From RGIG5299 sp045588575 (lineage in GTDB: Bacteria; Bacillota; Clostridia; Oscillospirales; RGIG5299), in contig JAZNEJ010000001.1 of the NCBI GenBank assembly GCA_045588575.1, positions 62,001-126,000 on the forward strand: 64,000 nucleotides of DNA, read 5' to 3'. This document shows, piece by piece, positions 57,032 to 64,000 of this stretch. Each line of letters starts with the position of its first letter. The stretch's first letter is position 1. The position numbers and the translations under genes were made by a program. Below the pieces are notes generated by a model, which saw only the letters and a program-made list of their open reading frames with translations, made no database searches and was not told the DNA's origin.

Positions 57032-58954
57032 TTATTCTCCTTTATATACATTTTCTTCTTCAAACGGTTTGAATTTATGACCGCTCCACGCCATATCCAA
57101 ATGAGTTGAAAACTCCAAAGTGTTAAGTCTTATTCCGTGAACCACAACCGACAAAACGTTTAATATCATATTAAGTCCGTGGCCGAACACCAAGAGGACG
57201 ATGGCGAGAATCATAAACATAAAGTTTCCCAAAAGCGGTCCTGCCAATTCGTTTACCGTTGCCGATATTGCTGCGCCTGCAAGGCCTACTGCCCAAAGAC
57301 GTATATACGAAACGATATCCGAAAATACGTTAACCACTCCAAGTAAAACGGTAACTATATTTTTAACGCTTGAAATTACCGATTTTATAACGCTTCCTTC
57401 GTAATTTGCAAATATGAAGCTGAGCAAAAAGCCAACGGCTATGAGCGCTATTGAAACGGTTCCTACCGGTATGCCGCCGAGAGTTAAATCGAAGCTGAAT
57501 ACCTGCGGATTAACAACAAGGCTAAGCACCAAATAATACATTCCCACAAGCTGCAATATTGAGCCTATATCGCCGAATATTTTGAGCGAATGCAAATCTC
57601 TTTTTGCAACCTTTATATGTGCAACCACAAGCTGCACAAGTGCCAAGAAGAAACAGAAAATCTGCAAATTCTGCGCTGTGGTTAAGCCAACTCCGTCGGG
57701 AGTCCACGGTAATGCCCAAATTTTATCGGCATAGACGTTTGAAATTAACGGAACCGATAACGATTTAAGCCATTCGGGGAGACTTTCGGGCGGAAGACCG
57801 AACCAAGTGCATGTAAGCGTTCCCCATATTACCGTTGATAAGCCGAAAAGAGCTATAAGCAAAAAGGTGGGTGAAACGGGCTTTTTCTGAATAAGAGATT
57901 TTATAATCGGCAAAAGCGCTACCGCGCAAATAAACAGTCCGTAGCCGCCGTCGCCGAAAATAATTCCGAAGAAAATAAGAATAAACGCCAAAAACCAACC
58001 GGAAATATCGTATTCGAAATAACCGGGGACAGTGCCCAAAAAGTCGGTTAACGGATAAATGAGGCTTACGAATTTATTGTTTTTAAGCTTTGTGGGAACG
58101 TTATCCTCCTCGGTGGGCTCTTCGAGGAAAATTCCCCAAGAGTTTTCCTTGGCGGCTTGCTTTAACGTTTCAACCTTTTCCTCTTCAACAAAACCGTTAA
58201 AATAACAAATTTCCGTTTCTTTATTTTCGTTTCCTTCCAAAATTTCAGAAGCCATTCCCGTGGCGTAGGTTTCAAACTCAATATCCTTGCTTATTGCCGT
58301 AATTGCCTTTTTTATGCTTTCGGCATAGCACAAATAAGAGTTTATTTCTTTTTCTATTTCCCTTATTCTAAACGTTTGCTCGCTGATTTTTTCTCTTATT
58401 TCAGAGCTTGACATTTTGGGAAGCGTTAAGAGGTAAGGTTCTAATGCCTTTTCGGCTTCGTTTCCGCTTTTAACAAGCAAAAATCTTACCGAGGATTTTT
58501 CTAATGAAATTTTCACAGTTTTAAGCTCATCGGAAATTAAATTATATTCCGATTTCGGCATTTCGTAAAATAAAACCTCAATTCCCTTTTCTGCCAAAGA
58601 GTTTATTTCATAGGGGTTAATATCGCCCCATTTTTTCAAACGCTCCTGCTCAAGACTAAGCGCCATGCGTTCGGAGATGCAGGAATTTTTTTCTTCGGTT
58701 AGAGCTGAAATTTCAGTTGCAATTTCAACTGCCTCGGAAAAGCTTGCCTCTTTTTGCTTTATTTTTTTGGTTTTTCCCAAAGCAAAAACGGTGTGTTCAA
58801 GCAACGAAAGCTTTTCTTTATATGCATTTAGCTTTTCTCCGAAGCCCTCGCTTATTTCAACCTGAACTATGCCAAGCTTTCGAAGCTTTTTCAAGGTGTC
58901 TTGCTTTTTATCTCCCAACGTTATGAGAGAAACCTTTTTCATCGGCACAATCAT
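57032..58954 (-). CDS. ntpI: V-type ATP synthase subunit I
   Basis: A 640-residue subunit with a cytoplasmic coiled N-terminal half (about 1-320) and a seven-to-eight-helix membrane half. The essential Arg-containing helix region IVSYIRLWAVGLAGAAIS is present (about 545-562). It forms the stator and ion half-channels. The ATG overlaps the subunit D stop as ATGA. Confidence 0.95.
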   Translation of the reverse strand: MIVPMKKVSLITLGDKKQDTLKKLRKLGIVQVEISEGFGEKLNAYKEKLSLLEHTVFALGKTKKIKQKEASFSEAVEIATEISALTEEKNSCISERMALSLEQERLKKWGDINPYEINSLAEKGIEVLFYEMPKSEYNLISDELKTVKISLEKSSVRFLLVKSGNEAEKALEPYLLTLPKMSSSEIREKISEQTFRIREIEKEINSYLCYAESIKKAITAISKDIEFETYATGMASEILEGNENKETEICYFNGFVEEEKVETLKQAAKENSWGIFLEEPTEEDNVPTKLKNNKFVSLIYPLTDFLGTVPGYFEYDISGWFLAFILIFFGIIFGDGGYGLFICAVALLPIIKSLIQKKPVSPTFLLIALFGLSTVIWGTLTCTWFGLPPESLPEWLKSLSVPLISNVYADKIWALPWTPDGVGLTTAQNLQIFCFFLALVQLVVAHIKVAKRDLHSLKIFGDIGSILQLVGMYYLVLSLVVNPQVFSFDLTLGGIPVGTVSIALIAVGFLLSFIFANYEGSVIKSVISSVKNIVTVLLGVVNVFSDIVSYIRLWAVGLAGAAISATVNELAGPLLGNFMFMILAIVLLVFGHGLNMILNVLSVVVHGIRLNTLEFSTHLDMAWSGHKFKPFEEENVYKGE

Positions 58955-59583
58955 AATGAATAAACCTCCTCTTTGGAAGCCGCCGCATTACGAATTGCCA
59001 GCTTGCGTTTTGAAATTTTAGAACGCACAACGGCATTTACCTGTTGGTCTGCCATATAAATTGAAATTTTCTTGATGTTTTTAAGAGTTTCGGGAATTTT
59101 TACCTTTTCAAAAAGATTAACTCTTTGAGAGGTGGAAAGAAGCTCCGCCTGCAAAAGATCAACCTGCTCTTCTAACACCTCGGCCTCCAAATCGAGAGAT
59201 ATGGCCTTTTCCATATAATTCGCCGCCATATCAACCCAAAGCGGAGTGCTGTATAAATCGTAATCGCCTCTTGAAAAATCCGCACCCTCATAGGTGGGAA
59301 TATCAACGCCCGCAATGTTTCCCCTGCCCTTGCGAACGTTTGTTACGGAAACGATTCCCTCTTTAAACGCGTCTTTTTCACTGAAAACGGCAATCCAGTC
59401 TTGAAAACCTTTTTCAAGCTCTCTTTTTGCATTACGCACCGCAATTGCTCTTTCCGCAATAGCGCTTATTTCCGTTTGCAGCTGCTGTTTTTTAAGTGTC
59501 AGAGTAGGCAAATATCTTCGGTACATTTTAAGAGCATCTTTTTGTACCTTTAACTCGTTTTTAGTTAATTTGATTTTTGCCAA
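58951..59583 (-). CDS. ntpD: V-type ATP synthase subunit D
   Basis: A 210-residue coiled-coil rotor shaft protein (LTKNELKVQKDALKMYRRYLP at the start, and a helical C-terminus ANAVVRSKISKRKLA-like). It starts with TTG at 59583, 8 bases after AAGGAGGT. It links the catalytic head to the K ring. No subunit F gene, its usual partner, follows. Confidence 0.93.
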   Translation of the reverse strand: MAKIKLTKNELKVQKDALKMYRRYLPTLTLKKQQLQTEISAIAERAIAVRNAKRELEKGFQDWIAVFSEKDAFKEGIVSVTNVRKGRGNIAGVDIPTYEGADFSRGDYDLYSTPLWVDMAANYMEKAISLDLEAEVLEEQVDLLQAELLSTSQRVNLFEKVKIPETLKNIKKISIYMADQQVNAVVRSKISKRKLAIRNAAASKEEVYSL

Positions 59584-59597
59584 AATTACCGACCTCC

Positions 59598-60899
59598 TTA
59601 CTTATTTGGCCAAAATTCATCAGTAAGGGCCGATTTAATTCCGGTTTCGTCTTTTTGGAAGCACTCAGCTAAAATTTCCCAGCCTAAATCGAGCGCCTCT
59701 TCAAGAGATAAGTTAACCGACAAATCCATAAGCTTGTTTTCAAAAAGCTCGCCGTATTTAAGAAGCTTTTCATCCCAACGGCTCATTGAGAAGCCCATAT
59801 TTTTCTTCTCAAGCGTTTCCTTGTAAGAGGAATAAAGACGAATCATAGCGTCCATAAGAGCGCGGTGGTCTTTTCTTGTTTTACCGTTAACGTTTTGCTT
59901 TAAACGCGAAAGCGAGCCAAACGGCTCAATGCGTCCGCCCTTTAAGTAATACTGGCCTTCGGTAATATAGCCCGTATTGTCGGGAACGGGATGAGTTACG
60001 TCATCGCCGGGCATTGTGGTAACCGCCAAAACGGTAACCGAGCCCGAATCGGCAAAGTCAACCGCTTTTTCATAGCGTGATGCAAGCTGAGAATAAAGGT
60101 CGCCGGGATATCCTCGGTTAGAGGGAACCTGCTCTTGTGTGATTGCAATTTCCTTCATTGCATCGGCAAAGTTGGTCATATCGGTAAGAAGCACCAATAC
60201 GTCTTTATTTTGAAGCGCAAACTGCTCGGCAACCGCCAAAGACATATCGGGAATCATCATACATTCAACGGTGGGGTCGGATGCGGTGTGAATAAACATA
60301 ACCGTTTTACTGAGTGCGCCGCCCTTTGAAAGTTCTTCTTTAAAGAACAAAAAGTCGTCGTATTTAAGACCCATACCGCCCAAAACTATTACGTCGGCCT
60401 CCGCCTGCATTGCAATTCGGGCAAGAAGCTGATTATAAGGCTCGCCCGAAATTGAGAAAATGGGAAGCTTTTGTGAAACAACCAAGGTGTTAAACACGTC
60501 AATCATGGGGATATTCGTTCTGAGCATTCGGTTTGCCAAAATACGCTTGGTGGGGTTAACCGACGGGCCGCCTATTGCGGTGAGATTTTCGTTAAGAGAG
60601 GGTCCTTTATCTCTCGGCTCGCCCGAGCCGTTAAATATACGGCCAAGCAAATTTTCGCCAAAAGACACTCTCATTTCGTGGCCCAAAAAACGAATTTCAT
60701 CTCCCGTTGAAACGCCCTGACCGCCTGCAAAAACCTGAAGAGATACAAGTTCGCCGTCGATTTTGTTAACCTGAGCGAGCGATTTTCCGAATCTTGTTGT
60801 TATCTGTGCCAATTCGTTATATTGTACGCCGCTTGCCTTAACGGTAATAACGTTACCTGTAATTGATTCGATTCGGCTGTAAACTTTGTTCATTCTCAT
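59598..60899 (-). CDS. ntpB: V-type ATP synthase subunit B
   Basis: A 433-residue non-catalytic head subunit. ESITGNVITVKASGVQYNELA, RIFNGSGEPRDKGP, and ISGEPYNQLLARIAMQAEAD replace the Walker A of A subunits. IPSNRGYPGDLYSQLASRYEKA is typical. It overlaps subunit A by 4 bases. Confidence 0.96.
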   Translation of the reverse strand: MRMNKVYSRIESITGNVITVKASGVQYNELAQITTRFGKSLAQVNKIDGELVSLQVFAGGQGVSTGDEIRFLGHEMRVSFGENLLGRIFNGSGEPRDKGPSLNENLTAIGGPSVNPTKRILANRMLRTNIPMIDVFNTLVVSQKLPIFSISGEPYNQLLARIAMQAEADVIVLGGMGLKYDDFLFFKEELSKGGALSKTVMFIHTASDPTVECMMIPDMSLAVAEQFALQNKDVLVLLTDMTNFADAMKEIAITQEQVPSNRGYPGDLYSQLASRYEKAVDFADSGSVTVLAVTTMPGDDVTHPVPDNTGYITEGQYYLKGGRIEPFGSLSRLKQNVNGKTRKDHRALMDAMIRLYSSYKETLEKKNMGFSMSRWDEKLLKYGELFENKLMDLSVNLSLEEALDLGWEILAECFQKDETGIKSALTDEFWPNK

Positions 60900-62668
60900 T
60901 CACCGTCCTTTAACAAGCGCTCGGCGGCTTCGGTAAGCTTGCCCGAGCCTTCGTTATAAAGAGCATCTATTTCGGCTTCTGCCTGTTTAAAGGCTTCGCT
61001 TTCAAATTCTGTATAATTCCAGTCGATAAACTTTTGACGCATACGGTTTACGAAAACGCGGGCATCATCTTTATTGGTTATTGCATATTCGCTTCCCAAA
61101 ATGAAGATAAGCTTATCGGTAACGTATCTCTGACGCAATATTCCGCTGTTTGCATCAATTAAATCGAAGGAGTTTTGCTGCAAATATACGGCATCAAGCA
61201 TTTCCGATTTCAAGTAGGTTATATAGTCTTCAAGCGTTGTGCCTTCTTCGCCTATTACCTTCATCATAGAGCTTATTTCGCTTCCTGTATGAAGGAATTT
61301 TTTGCAGTATTCCGATTTTTTTGCATCTATAACGCTTGCATATTTAGACCAAGAAATAAGAGGGTCGATTGCAGGGTATTTTCTCGCATCGGAGCGCTCA
61401 CGCGAAAGTCCGTGGAAAGCGCCTACAACCTTTAAAGTTGCCTGAGTAACGGGCTCTTCAAAGTTTCCGCCCGCAGGGGAAACGCTTCCGCCTATTGTAA
61501 CCGAGCCTTTGCTTCCGTCGGGCAAAAGAACGTAGCCCGCTCTTTCATAGAAAGCCGCTATATAAGATTCAAGATATGCGGGGAAAGCCTCTTCACCCGG
61601 AATTTCTTCAAGTCTTCCCGACATTTCACGAAGTGCTTGTGCCCAACGTGAAGTTGAGTCTGCCAAAAGAAGAACGTTATAACCCATTTGACGATAATAT
61701 TCCGCAAGAGTAACGGAGGTGTAAACCGAAGCTTCTCTCGATGCAACGGGCATAGAAGAGGTATTACAGATAATAATCGTTCTTTCCATAAGCGAACGAC
61801 CTGTTTTGGGGTCTTTAAGCTCGGGGAACTCGGTTATTGTTTCAACAACCTCACCCGCACGCTCGCCGCAAGCCGCAATTATTACTATATCTACGTCGGC
61901 ATATTTTGAAATAGTGTGTTGCAACACCGTTTTACCTGCGCCAAACGGTCCGGGAGTGCAGTATGTGCCGCCCTTTGCAACGGGGAAAAAGGAATCGACC
62001 GTTCTTACCTTTGTTTCCATAGTTTCAACGGGAGCCAATCTTTCGCTGTAACATTTAATTGCTCTCTTAACGGGCCATTTAAACGACATTGAAACAGGAA
62101 TTTCCTTGCCTCTTTCGTCGGTTATAACCGCAACGGTATCTTTAACCGTGTATTCACCCTTTTCAACGATTGTTTTTAAGGTGTATTTTCCGAGAAGATA
62201 AAAAGGAATGAAAATTTTATGTGTAAATGCGCCCTCGGAAACAGTGCCGATATATTCGCCCGCTCTTAAAACGTCGCCAATCTTGGCGGTGGGAATAAAT
62301 TCCCATTTTTTCTCGGCGTCAAGTCCGTCGGCATAGTTGCCTCTTTCCAAAAACCAGCCTGCTTTTTCAGCCAAAACGGGAAGCGGATTTTGAAGTCCGT
62401 CATATATCTGACCGAGGAGTCCGGGGCCAAGCTCTGCAGAAAGCATTTCGCCGGTAAACGAAACCTCGTCGCCGCATTTTATGCCGCCGGTCATTTCATA
62501 AACCTGAACCTGCGCAACGTTTCCTTTTATTCTTATAACCTCGCTTTTAAGTGCGGTGTTTCCAACCTTAACGTAGCATATTTCGTTCATTGAAATATTG
62601 CCGCTAAAACCAACGGAAAGCAAGTTTCCGTTAACACTTAAAACCTTTCCTGTATTTTCGCTCATCAT
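60896..62668 (-). CDS. ntpA: V-type ATP synthase catalytic subunit A
   Basis: A 590-residue catalytic subunit. Walker A is PFGAGKTVLQ (about 229-238), the non-homologous insertion spans about 110-190, and MADSTSRWAQALREMSGRLEEIP-type sequence is present in part (ADSTSRWAQALREMSGRLEE). ATP hydrolysis or synthesis occurs here. Start overlaps the DUF2764 stop as TAATG. Confidence 0.97.
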   Translation of the reverse strand: MMSENTGKVLSVNGNLLSVGFSGNISMNEICYVKVGNTALKSEVIRIKGNVAQVQVYEMTGGIKCGDEVSFTGEMLSAELGPGLLGQIYDGLQNPLPVLAEKAGWFLERGNYADGLDAEKKWEFIPTAKIGDVLRAGEYIGTVSEGAFTHKIFIPFYLLGKYTLKTIVEKGEYTVKDTVAVITDERGKEIPVSMSFKWPVKRAIKCYSERLAPVETMETKVRTVDSFFPVAKGGTYCTPGPFGAGKTVLQHTISKYADVDIVIIAACGERAGEVVETITEFPELKDPKTGRSLMERTIIICNTSSMPVASREASVYTSVTLAEYYRQMGYNVLLLADSTSRWAQALREMSGRLEEIPGEEAFPAYLESYIAAFYERAGYVLLPDGSKGSVTIGGSVSPAGGNFEEPVTQATLKVVGAFHGLSRERSDARKYPAIDPLISWSKYASVIDAKKSEYCKKFLHTGSEISSMMKVIGEEGTTLEDYITYLKSEMLDAVYLQQNSFDLIDANSGILRQRYVTDKLIFILGSEYAITNKDDARVFVNRMRQKFIDWNYTEFESEAFKQAEAEIDALYNEGSGKLTEAAERLLKDGE

Positions 62669-63219
62669 TAAGCCTCCAAGCTATCTCCGTTTAAAATGGA
62701 GTTGTAAATATTTTTATAGGTGGTTTCTCCAATGCCCGTATCAAACTGCCTTATTCTTAAAATAAGCTTGAGCTTTAAGCCGTAATAAAAGATGAATTCC
62801 TCCGAAAACGGCTCAATCGGTCTTAACGTTTCCAAAAAGTTAAGCCTATAACTTAAAAGAAATTTTTCGGCATCTAACGGATTTTTAATTTCCGTTGCGG
62901 CGTTTGCCGTTTTATAAATCTCGTTTGACAGCGCTTTATTTTGCAAATCGAAGGGCTTGTTCATTTTTTCTGCCCTAACCTTGCCGAGAGCAAGACGCAA
63001 ATTTTTTTCGTGCTCGTTCCACTTTTCAACCAAAGGTGAATAGCTTTTTTCGCTTTCCAAGCTCGGTATAAGAGTTAATTTTTCAAGCTCTTCAAATGCT
63101 TTTTTATTCAAAATGCGACTGCAAAGCTCTAAAAAATACTCTTCCGTGATGGAAAGCGACGCATCTTCGCTCAATCCGTCAAGCGACGGCAGCTGCGATA
63201 TAAGATAATATTCAGCCAT
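62668..63219 (-). CDS. DUF2764 protein of V-ATPase operon
   Basis: A 183-residue protein, largely alpha-helical, beginning MAEYYLISQLPSLDG, the N-terminal signature of the DUF2764 family found between subunits E and A in spirochete, chlamydial and Bacteroidetes V-ATPase operons. It occupies the slot of subunit C/F in other operons and may be a diverged central-stalk or peripheral component; that is inference. It follows subunit E by 4 bases. Confidence 0.85.
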   Translation of the reverse strand: MAEYYLISQLPSLDGLSEDASLSITEEYFLELCSRILNKKAFEELEKLTLIPSLESEKSYSPLVEKWNEHEKNLRLALGKVRAEKMNKPFDLQNKALSNEIYKTANAATEIKNPLDAEKFLLSYRLNFLETLRPIEPFSEEFIFYYGLKLKLILRIRQFDTGIGETTYKNIYNSILNGDSLEA

Positions 63220-63223
63220 AAGC

Positions 63224-63829
63224 TTACGCCTCTTTTAAAATCTCGGTAATTTTCGGATTAAGATAATTCGAAAGCATTTCCTTAACGGCTTCGGCCGAAT
63301 AATCGTAATAAGCAGTTCCGTTATTTACTGCAATTCTGAAGCCGCCGTCGAAATTATCGTTTGCCTTAAAAGTAATTCCTTTTAACGCCTTTTCTTTTAA
63401 AGCGGCAAGCAAGGTTTTTTCAAGCTTATTCAAATCCTCGCCGTTTAAAATAACCGCTATATTTTCAGCCTCCGGAGCTTTTGCCCAGCCTTCGATAACG
63501 TTAATAATAATCTCCGCCAATGCATCGGAAGAATATATTTCCTTAACCGCATCTCCCGTTATAACCTCAACCTCTTTGGAGACGCTTTCTCTGAAGGAAA
63601 TGAGCAAATTACGCGCCGCCTGACGCATATTATCCTCAGCTGACTTCACCGTTTTCTCATTTTCAGCCTTTGCATCAGCTATAATTTTTTCCGCCTTTGC
63701 TTTGGCATCGGAAACAATTTTTTCCGCCTCGGAATTAGCCGCCGAAACTATTTTCTTCGCTTCTTCCTCTGCTGCCAAAACACCGTCTTTTTTAATTTGT
63801 TCAATAAGTTCTTGGAGTTGAATTTCCAT
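63224..63829 (-). CDS. ntpE: V-type ATP synthase subunit E
   Basis: A 201-residue peripheral stalk subunit. The first half is a charged Ala/Glu/Lys coiled coil with repeated IVSAANSEAEKIVSDAKAK units, the second a small globular domain. AAGGAGAT lies 6 bases before the ATG. It is the first gene of the seven-gene operon. Confidence 0.9.
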   Translation of the reverse strand: MEIQLQELIEQIKKDGVLAAEEEAKKIVSAANSEAEKIVSDAKAKAEKIIADAKAENEKTVKSAEDNMRQAARNLLISFRESVSKEVEVITGDAVKEIYSSDALAEIIINVIEGWAKAPEAENIAVILNGEDLNKLEKTLLAALKEKALKGITFKANDNFDGGFRIAVNNGTAYYDYSAEAVKEMLSNYLNPKITEILKEA

Positions 63830-63892
63830 AATCTTATCTCCTTTTATTTATCTCAATAATAAACTTATATAATATATAATATTAACCTCTTT

Positions 63893-63921
63893 ATTATCAC
63901 ATAATTTTTGTTTTTCGTCAA
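63893..63921 (-). promoter_or_regulatory. Promoter of V-ATPase operon
   Basis: On the minus strand TTGACG (63916-63921), 17 bases, then GATAAT (63893-63898) preceded by TGT, an extended -10. It would start transcripts about 57 bases before the ATG. Confidence 0.7.
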
Positions 63922-63977
63922 GAGATTTAACGGTGAAATGATAAAAATTAACCAATTTTTTAAAAACATTTTAAATT

Positions 63978-63999
63978 AAAAAAGCACTCCGAGGAGTGC
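63978..63999 (-). terminator. Terminator of a gene beyond the right edge
   Basis: GCACTCC (63984-63990) and GGAGTGC (63993-63999) form a 7-bp stem with minus-strand U-run (complement of 63978-63983). It ends a minus-strand gene outside the window or is bidirectional. Confidence 0.6.
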
Positions 64000-64000
64000 C

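Noticed and set aside
1..64000. CRISPR arrays, insertion sequences, prophage, tRNA or rRNA genes
   Set aside because: No spaced direct repeats, transposase-like frames, phage proteins or tRNA/rRNA-like sequences were noticed on either strand.

Overview
The window reads as a stretch of chromosome from an endospore-forming, anaerobe-type member of the Clostridia (Bacillota). The evidence is dense sporulation genes (spmAB, spoVAC/AD, a complete spoIIIAA-AH operon, spoIIE, gpr, spoIIP, a spoVB-like flippase), Firmicute-type L27 with its Prp protease, AT-rich intergenic DNA, strong AGGAGG ribosome sites, frequent GTG/TTG starts and a V-type rather than F-type ATPase operon. The closest named order cannot be fixed from sequence alone; an uncultured gut lineage near Oscillospirales or Christensenellales is a guess. 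I saw no rRNA, tRNA, CRISPR array, insertion sequence or prophage.

Layout. 1-5.8 kb: a beta-CASP metallo-hydrolase cut by the left edge, a DUF378 membrane protein, spmA-spmB, a class B sortase with a small membrane protein, and spoVAC-spoVAD without spoVAE. 5.8-10.6 kb: spoIIIAA-AH behind a sigma-E-like promoter. 10.6-15.4 kb: an ABC system of the GldA/GldF/GldG type with a DUF4340 protein. 15.4-19.7 kb: minD-like, mgsA, hisS, aspS from one sigma-A promoter. 19.8-25.9 kb: prmA and rsmE, normally neighbours, separated by leuACDB. 25.9-30.2 kb: a Na/Pi cotransporter, then rplU-prp-rpmA and obgE. 30.2-38.4 kb: spoIIE with a Spo0A-style promoter, an unreported 59-codon gene downstream, an XRE regulator, a cadherin-like surface protein, a PTS EIIC-like permease, and gpr-spoIIP. 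38.4-43.2 kb: DUF3343 plus cysteine desulfurase, a stand-alone ParB-like protein, and the spoVB-like/HU/rqcP cluster. 43.2-44.1 kb: a divergent XRE/SLOG pair with repeated operator-like sites. 44.1-51.9 kb: a tightly overlapping yerC-hisZGDCBHAF-hisIE operon behind a palindromic operator. 51.9-56.6 kb: a lipoprotein, a SulP transporter, an alpha/beta hydrolase and a YhhN-family protein. 56.6-63.9 kb: a V-ATPase operon of order E-DUF2764-A-B-D-I-K, the arrangement I associate with spirochetes, Chlamydiae and Bacteroidetes rather than typical Firmicutes.

How it fits together. The sporulation loci carry sequence matches to the expected regulators: a 21-bp-spaced promoter with inverted 0A-like boxes for spoIIE, a sigma-E-like promoter for spoIIIA and a sigma-G-like promoter for spoVAC. 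Complete leucine and nearly complete histidine pathways suggest prototrophy for both; only histidinol-phosphate phosphatase is not here. Most candidate novelty lies in regulatory DNA (the YerC/his palindrome, the XRE/SLOG ATTACCGC sites, the PTS inverted repeat), in the atypical ATPase operon and in the reduced spoVA locus. All functional names rest on family recognition by eye; no database search was run.
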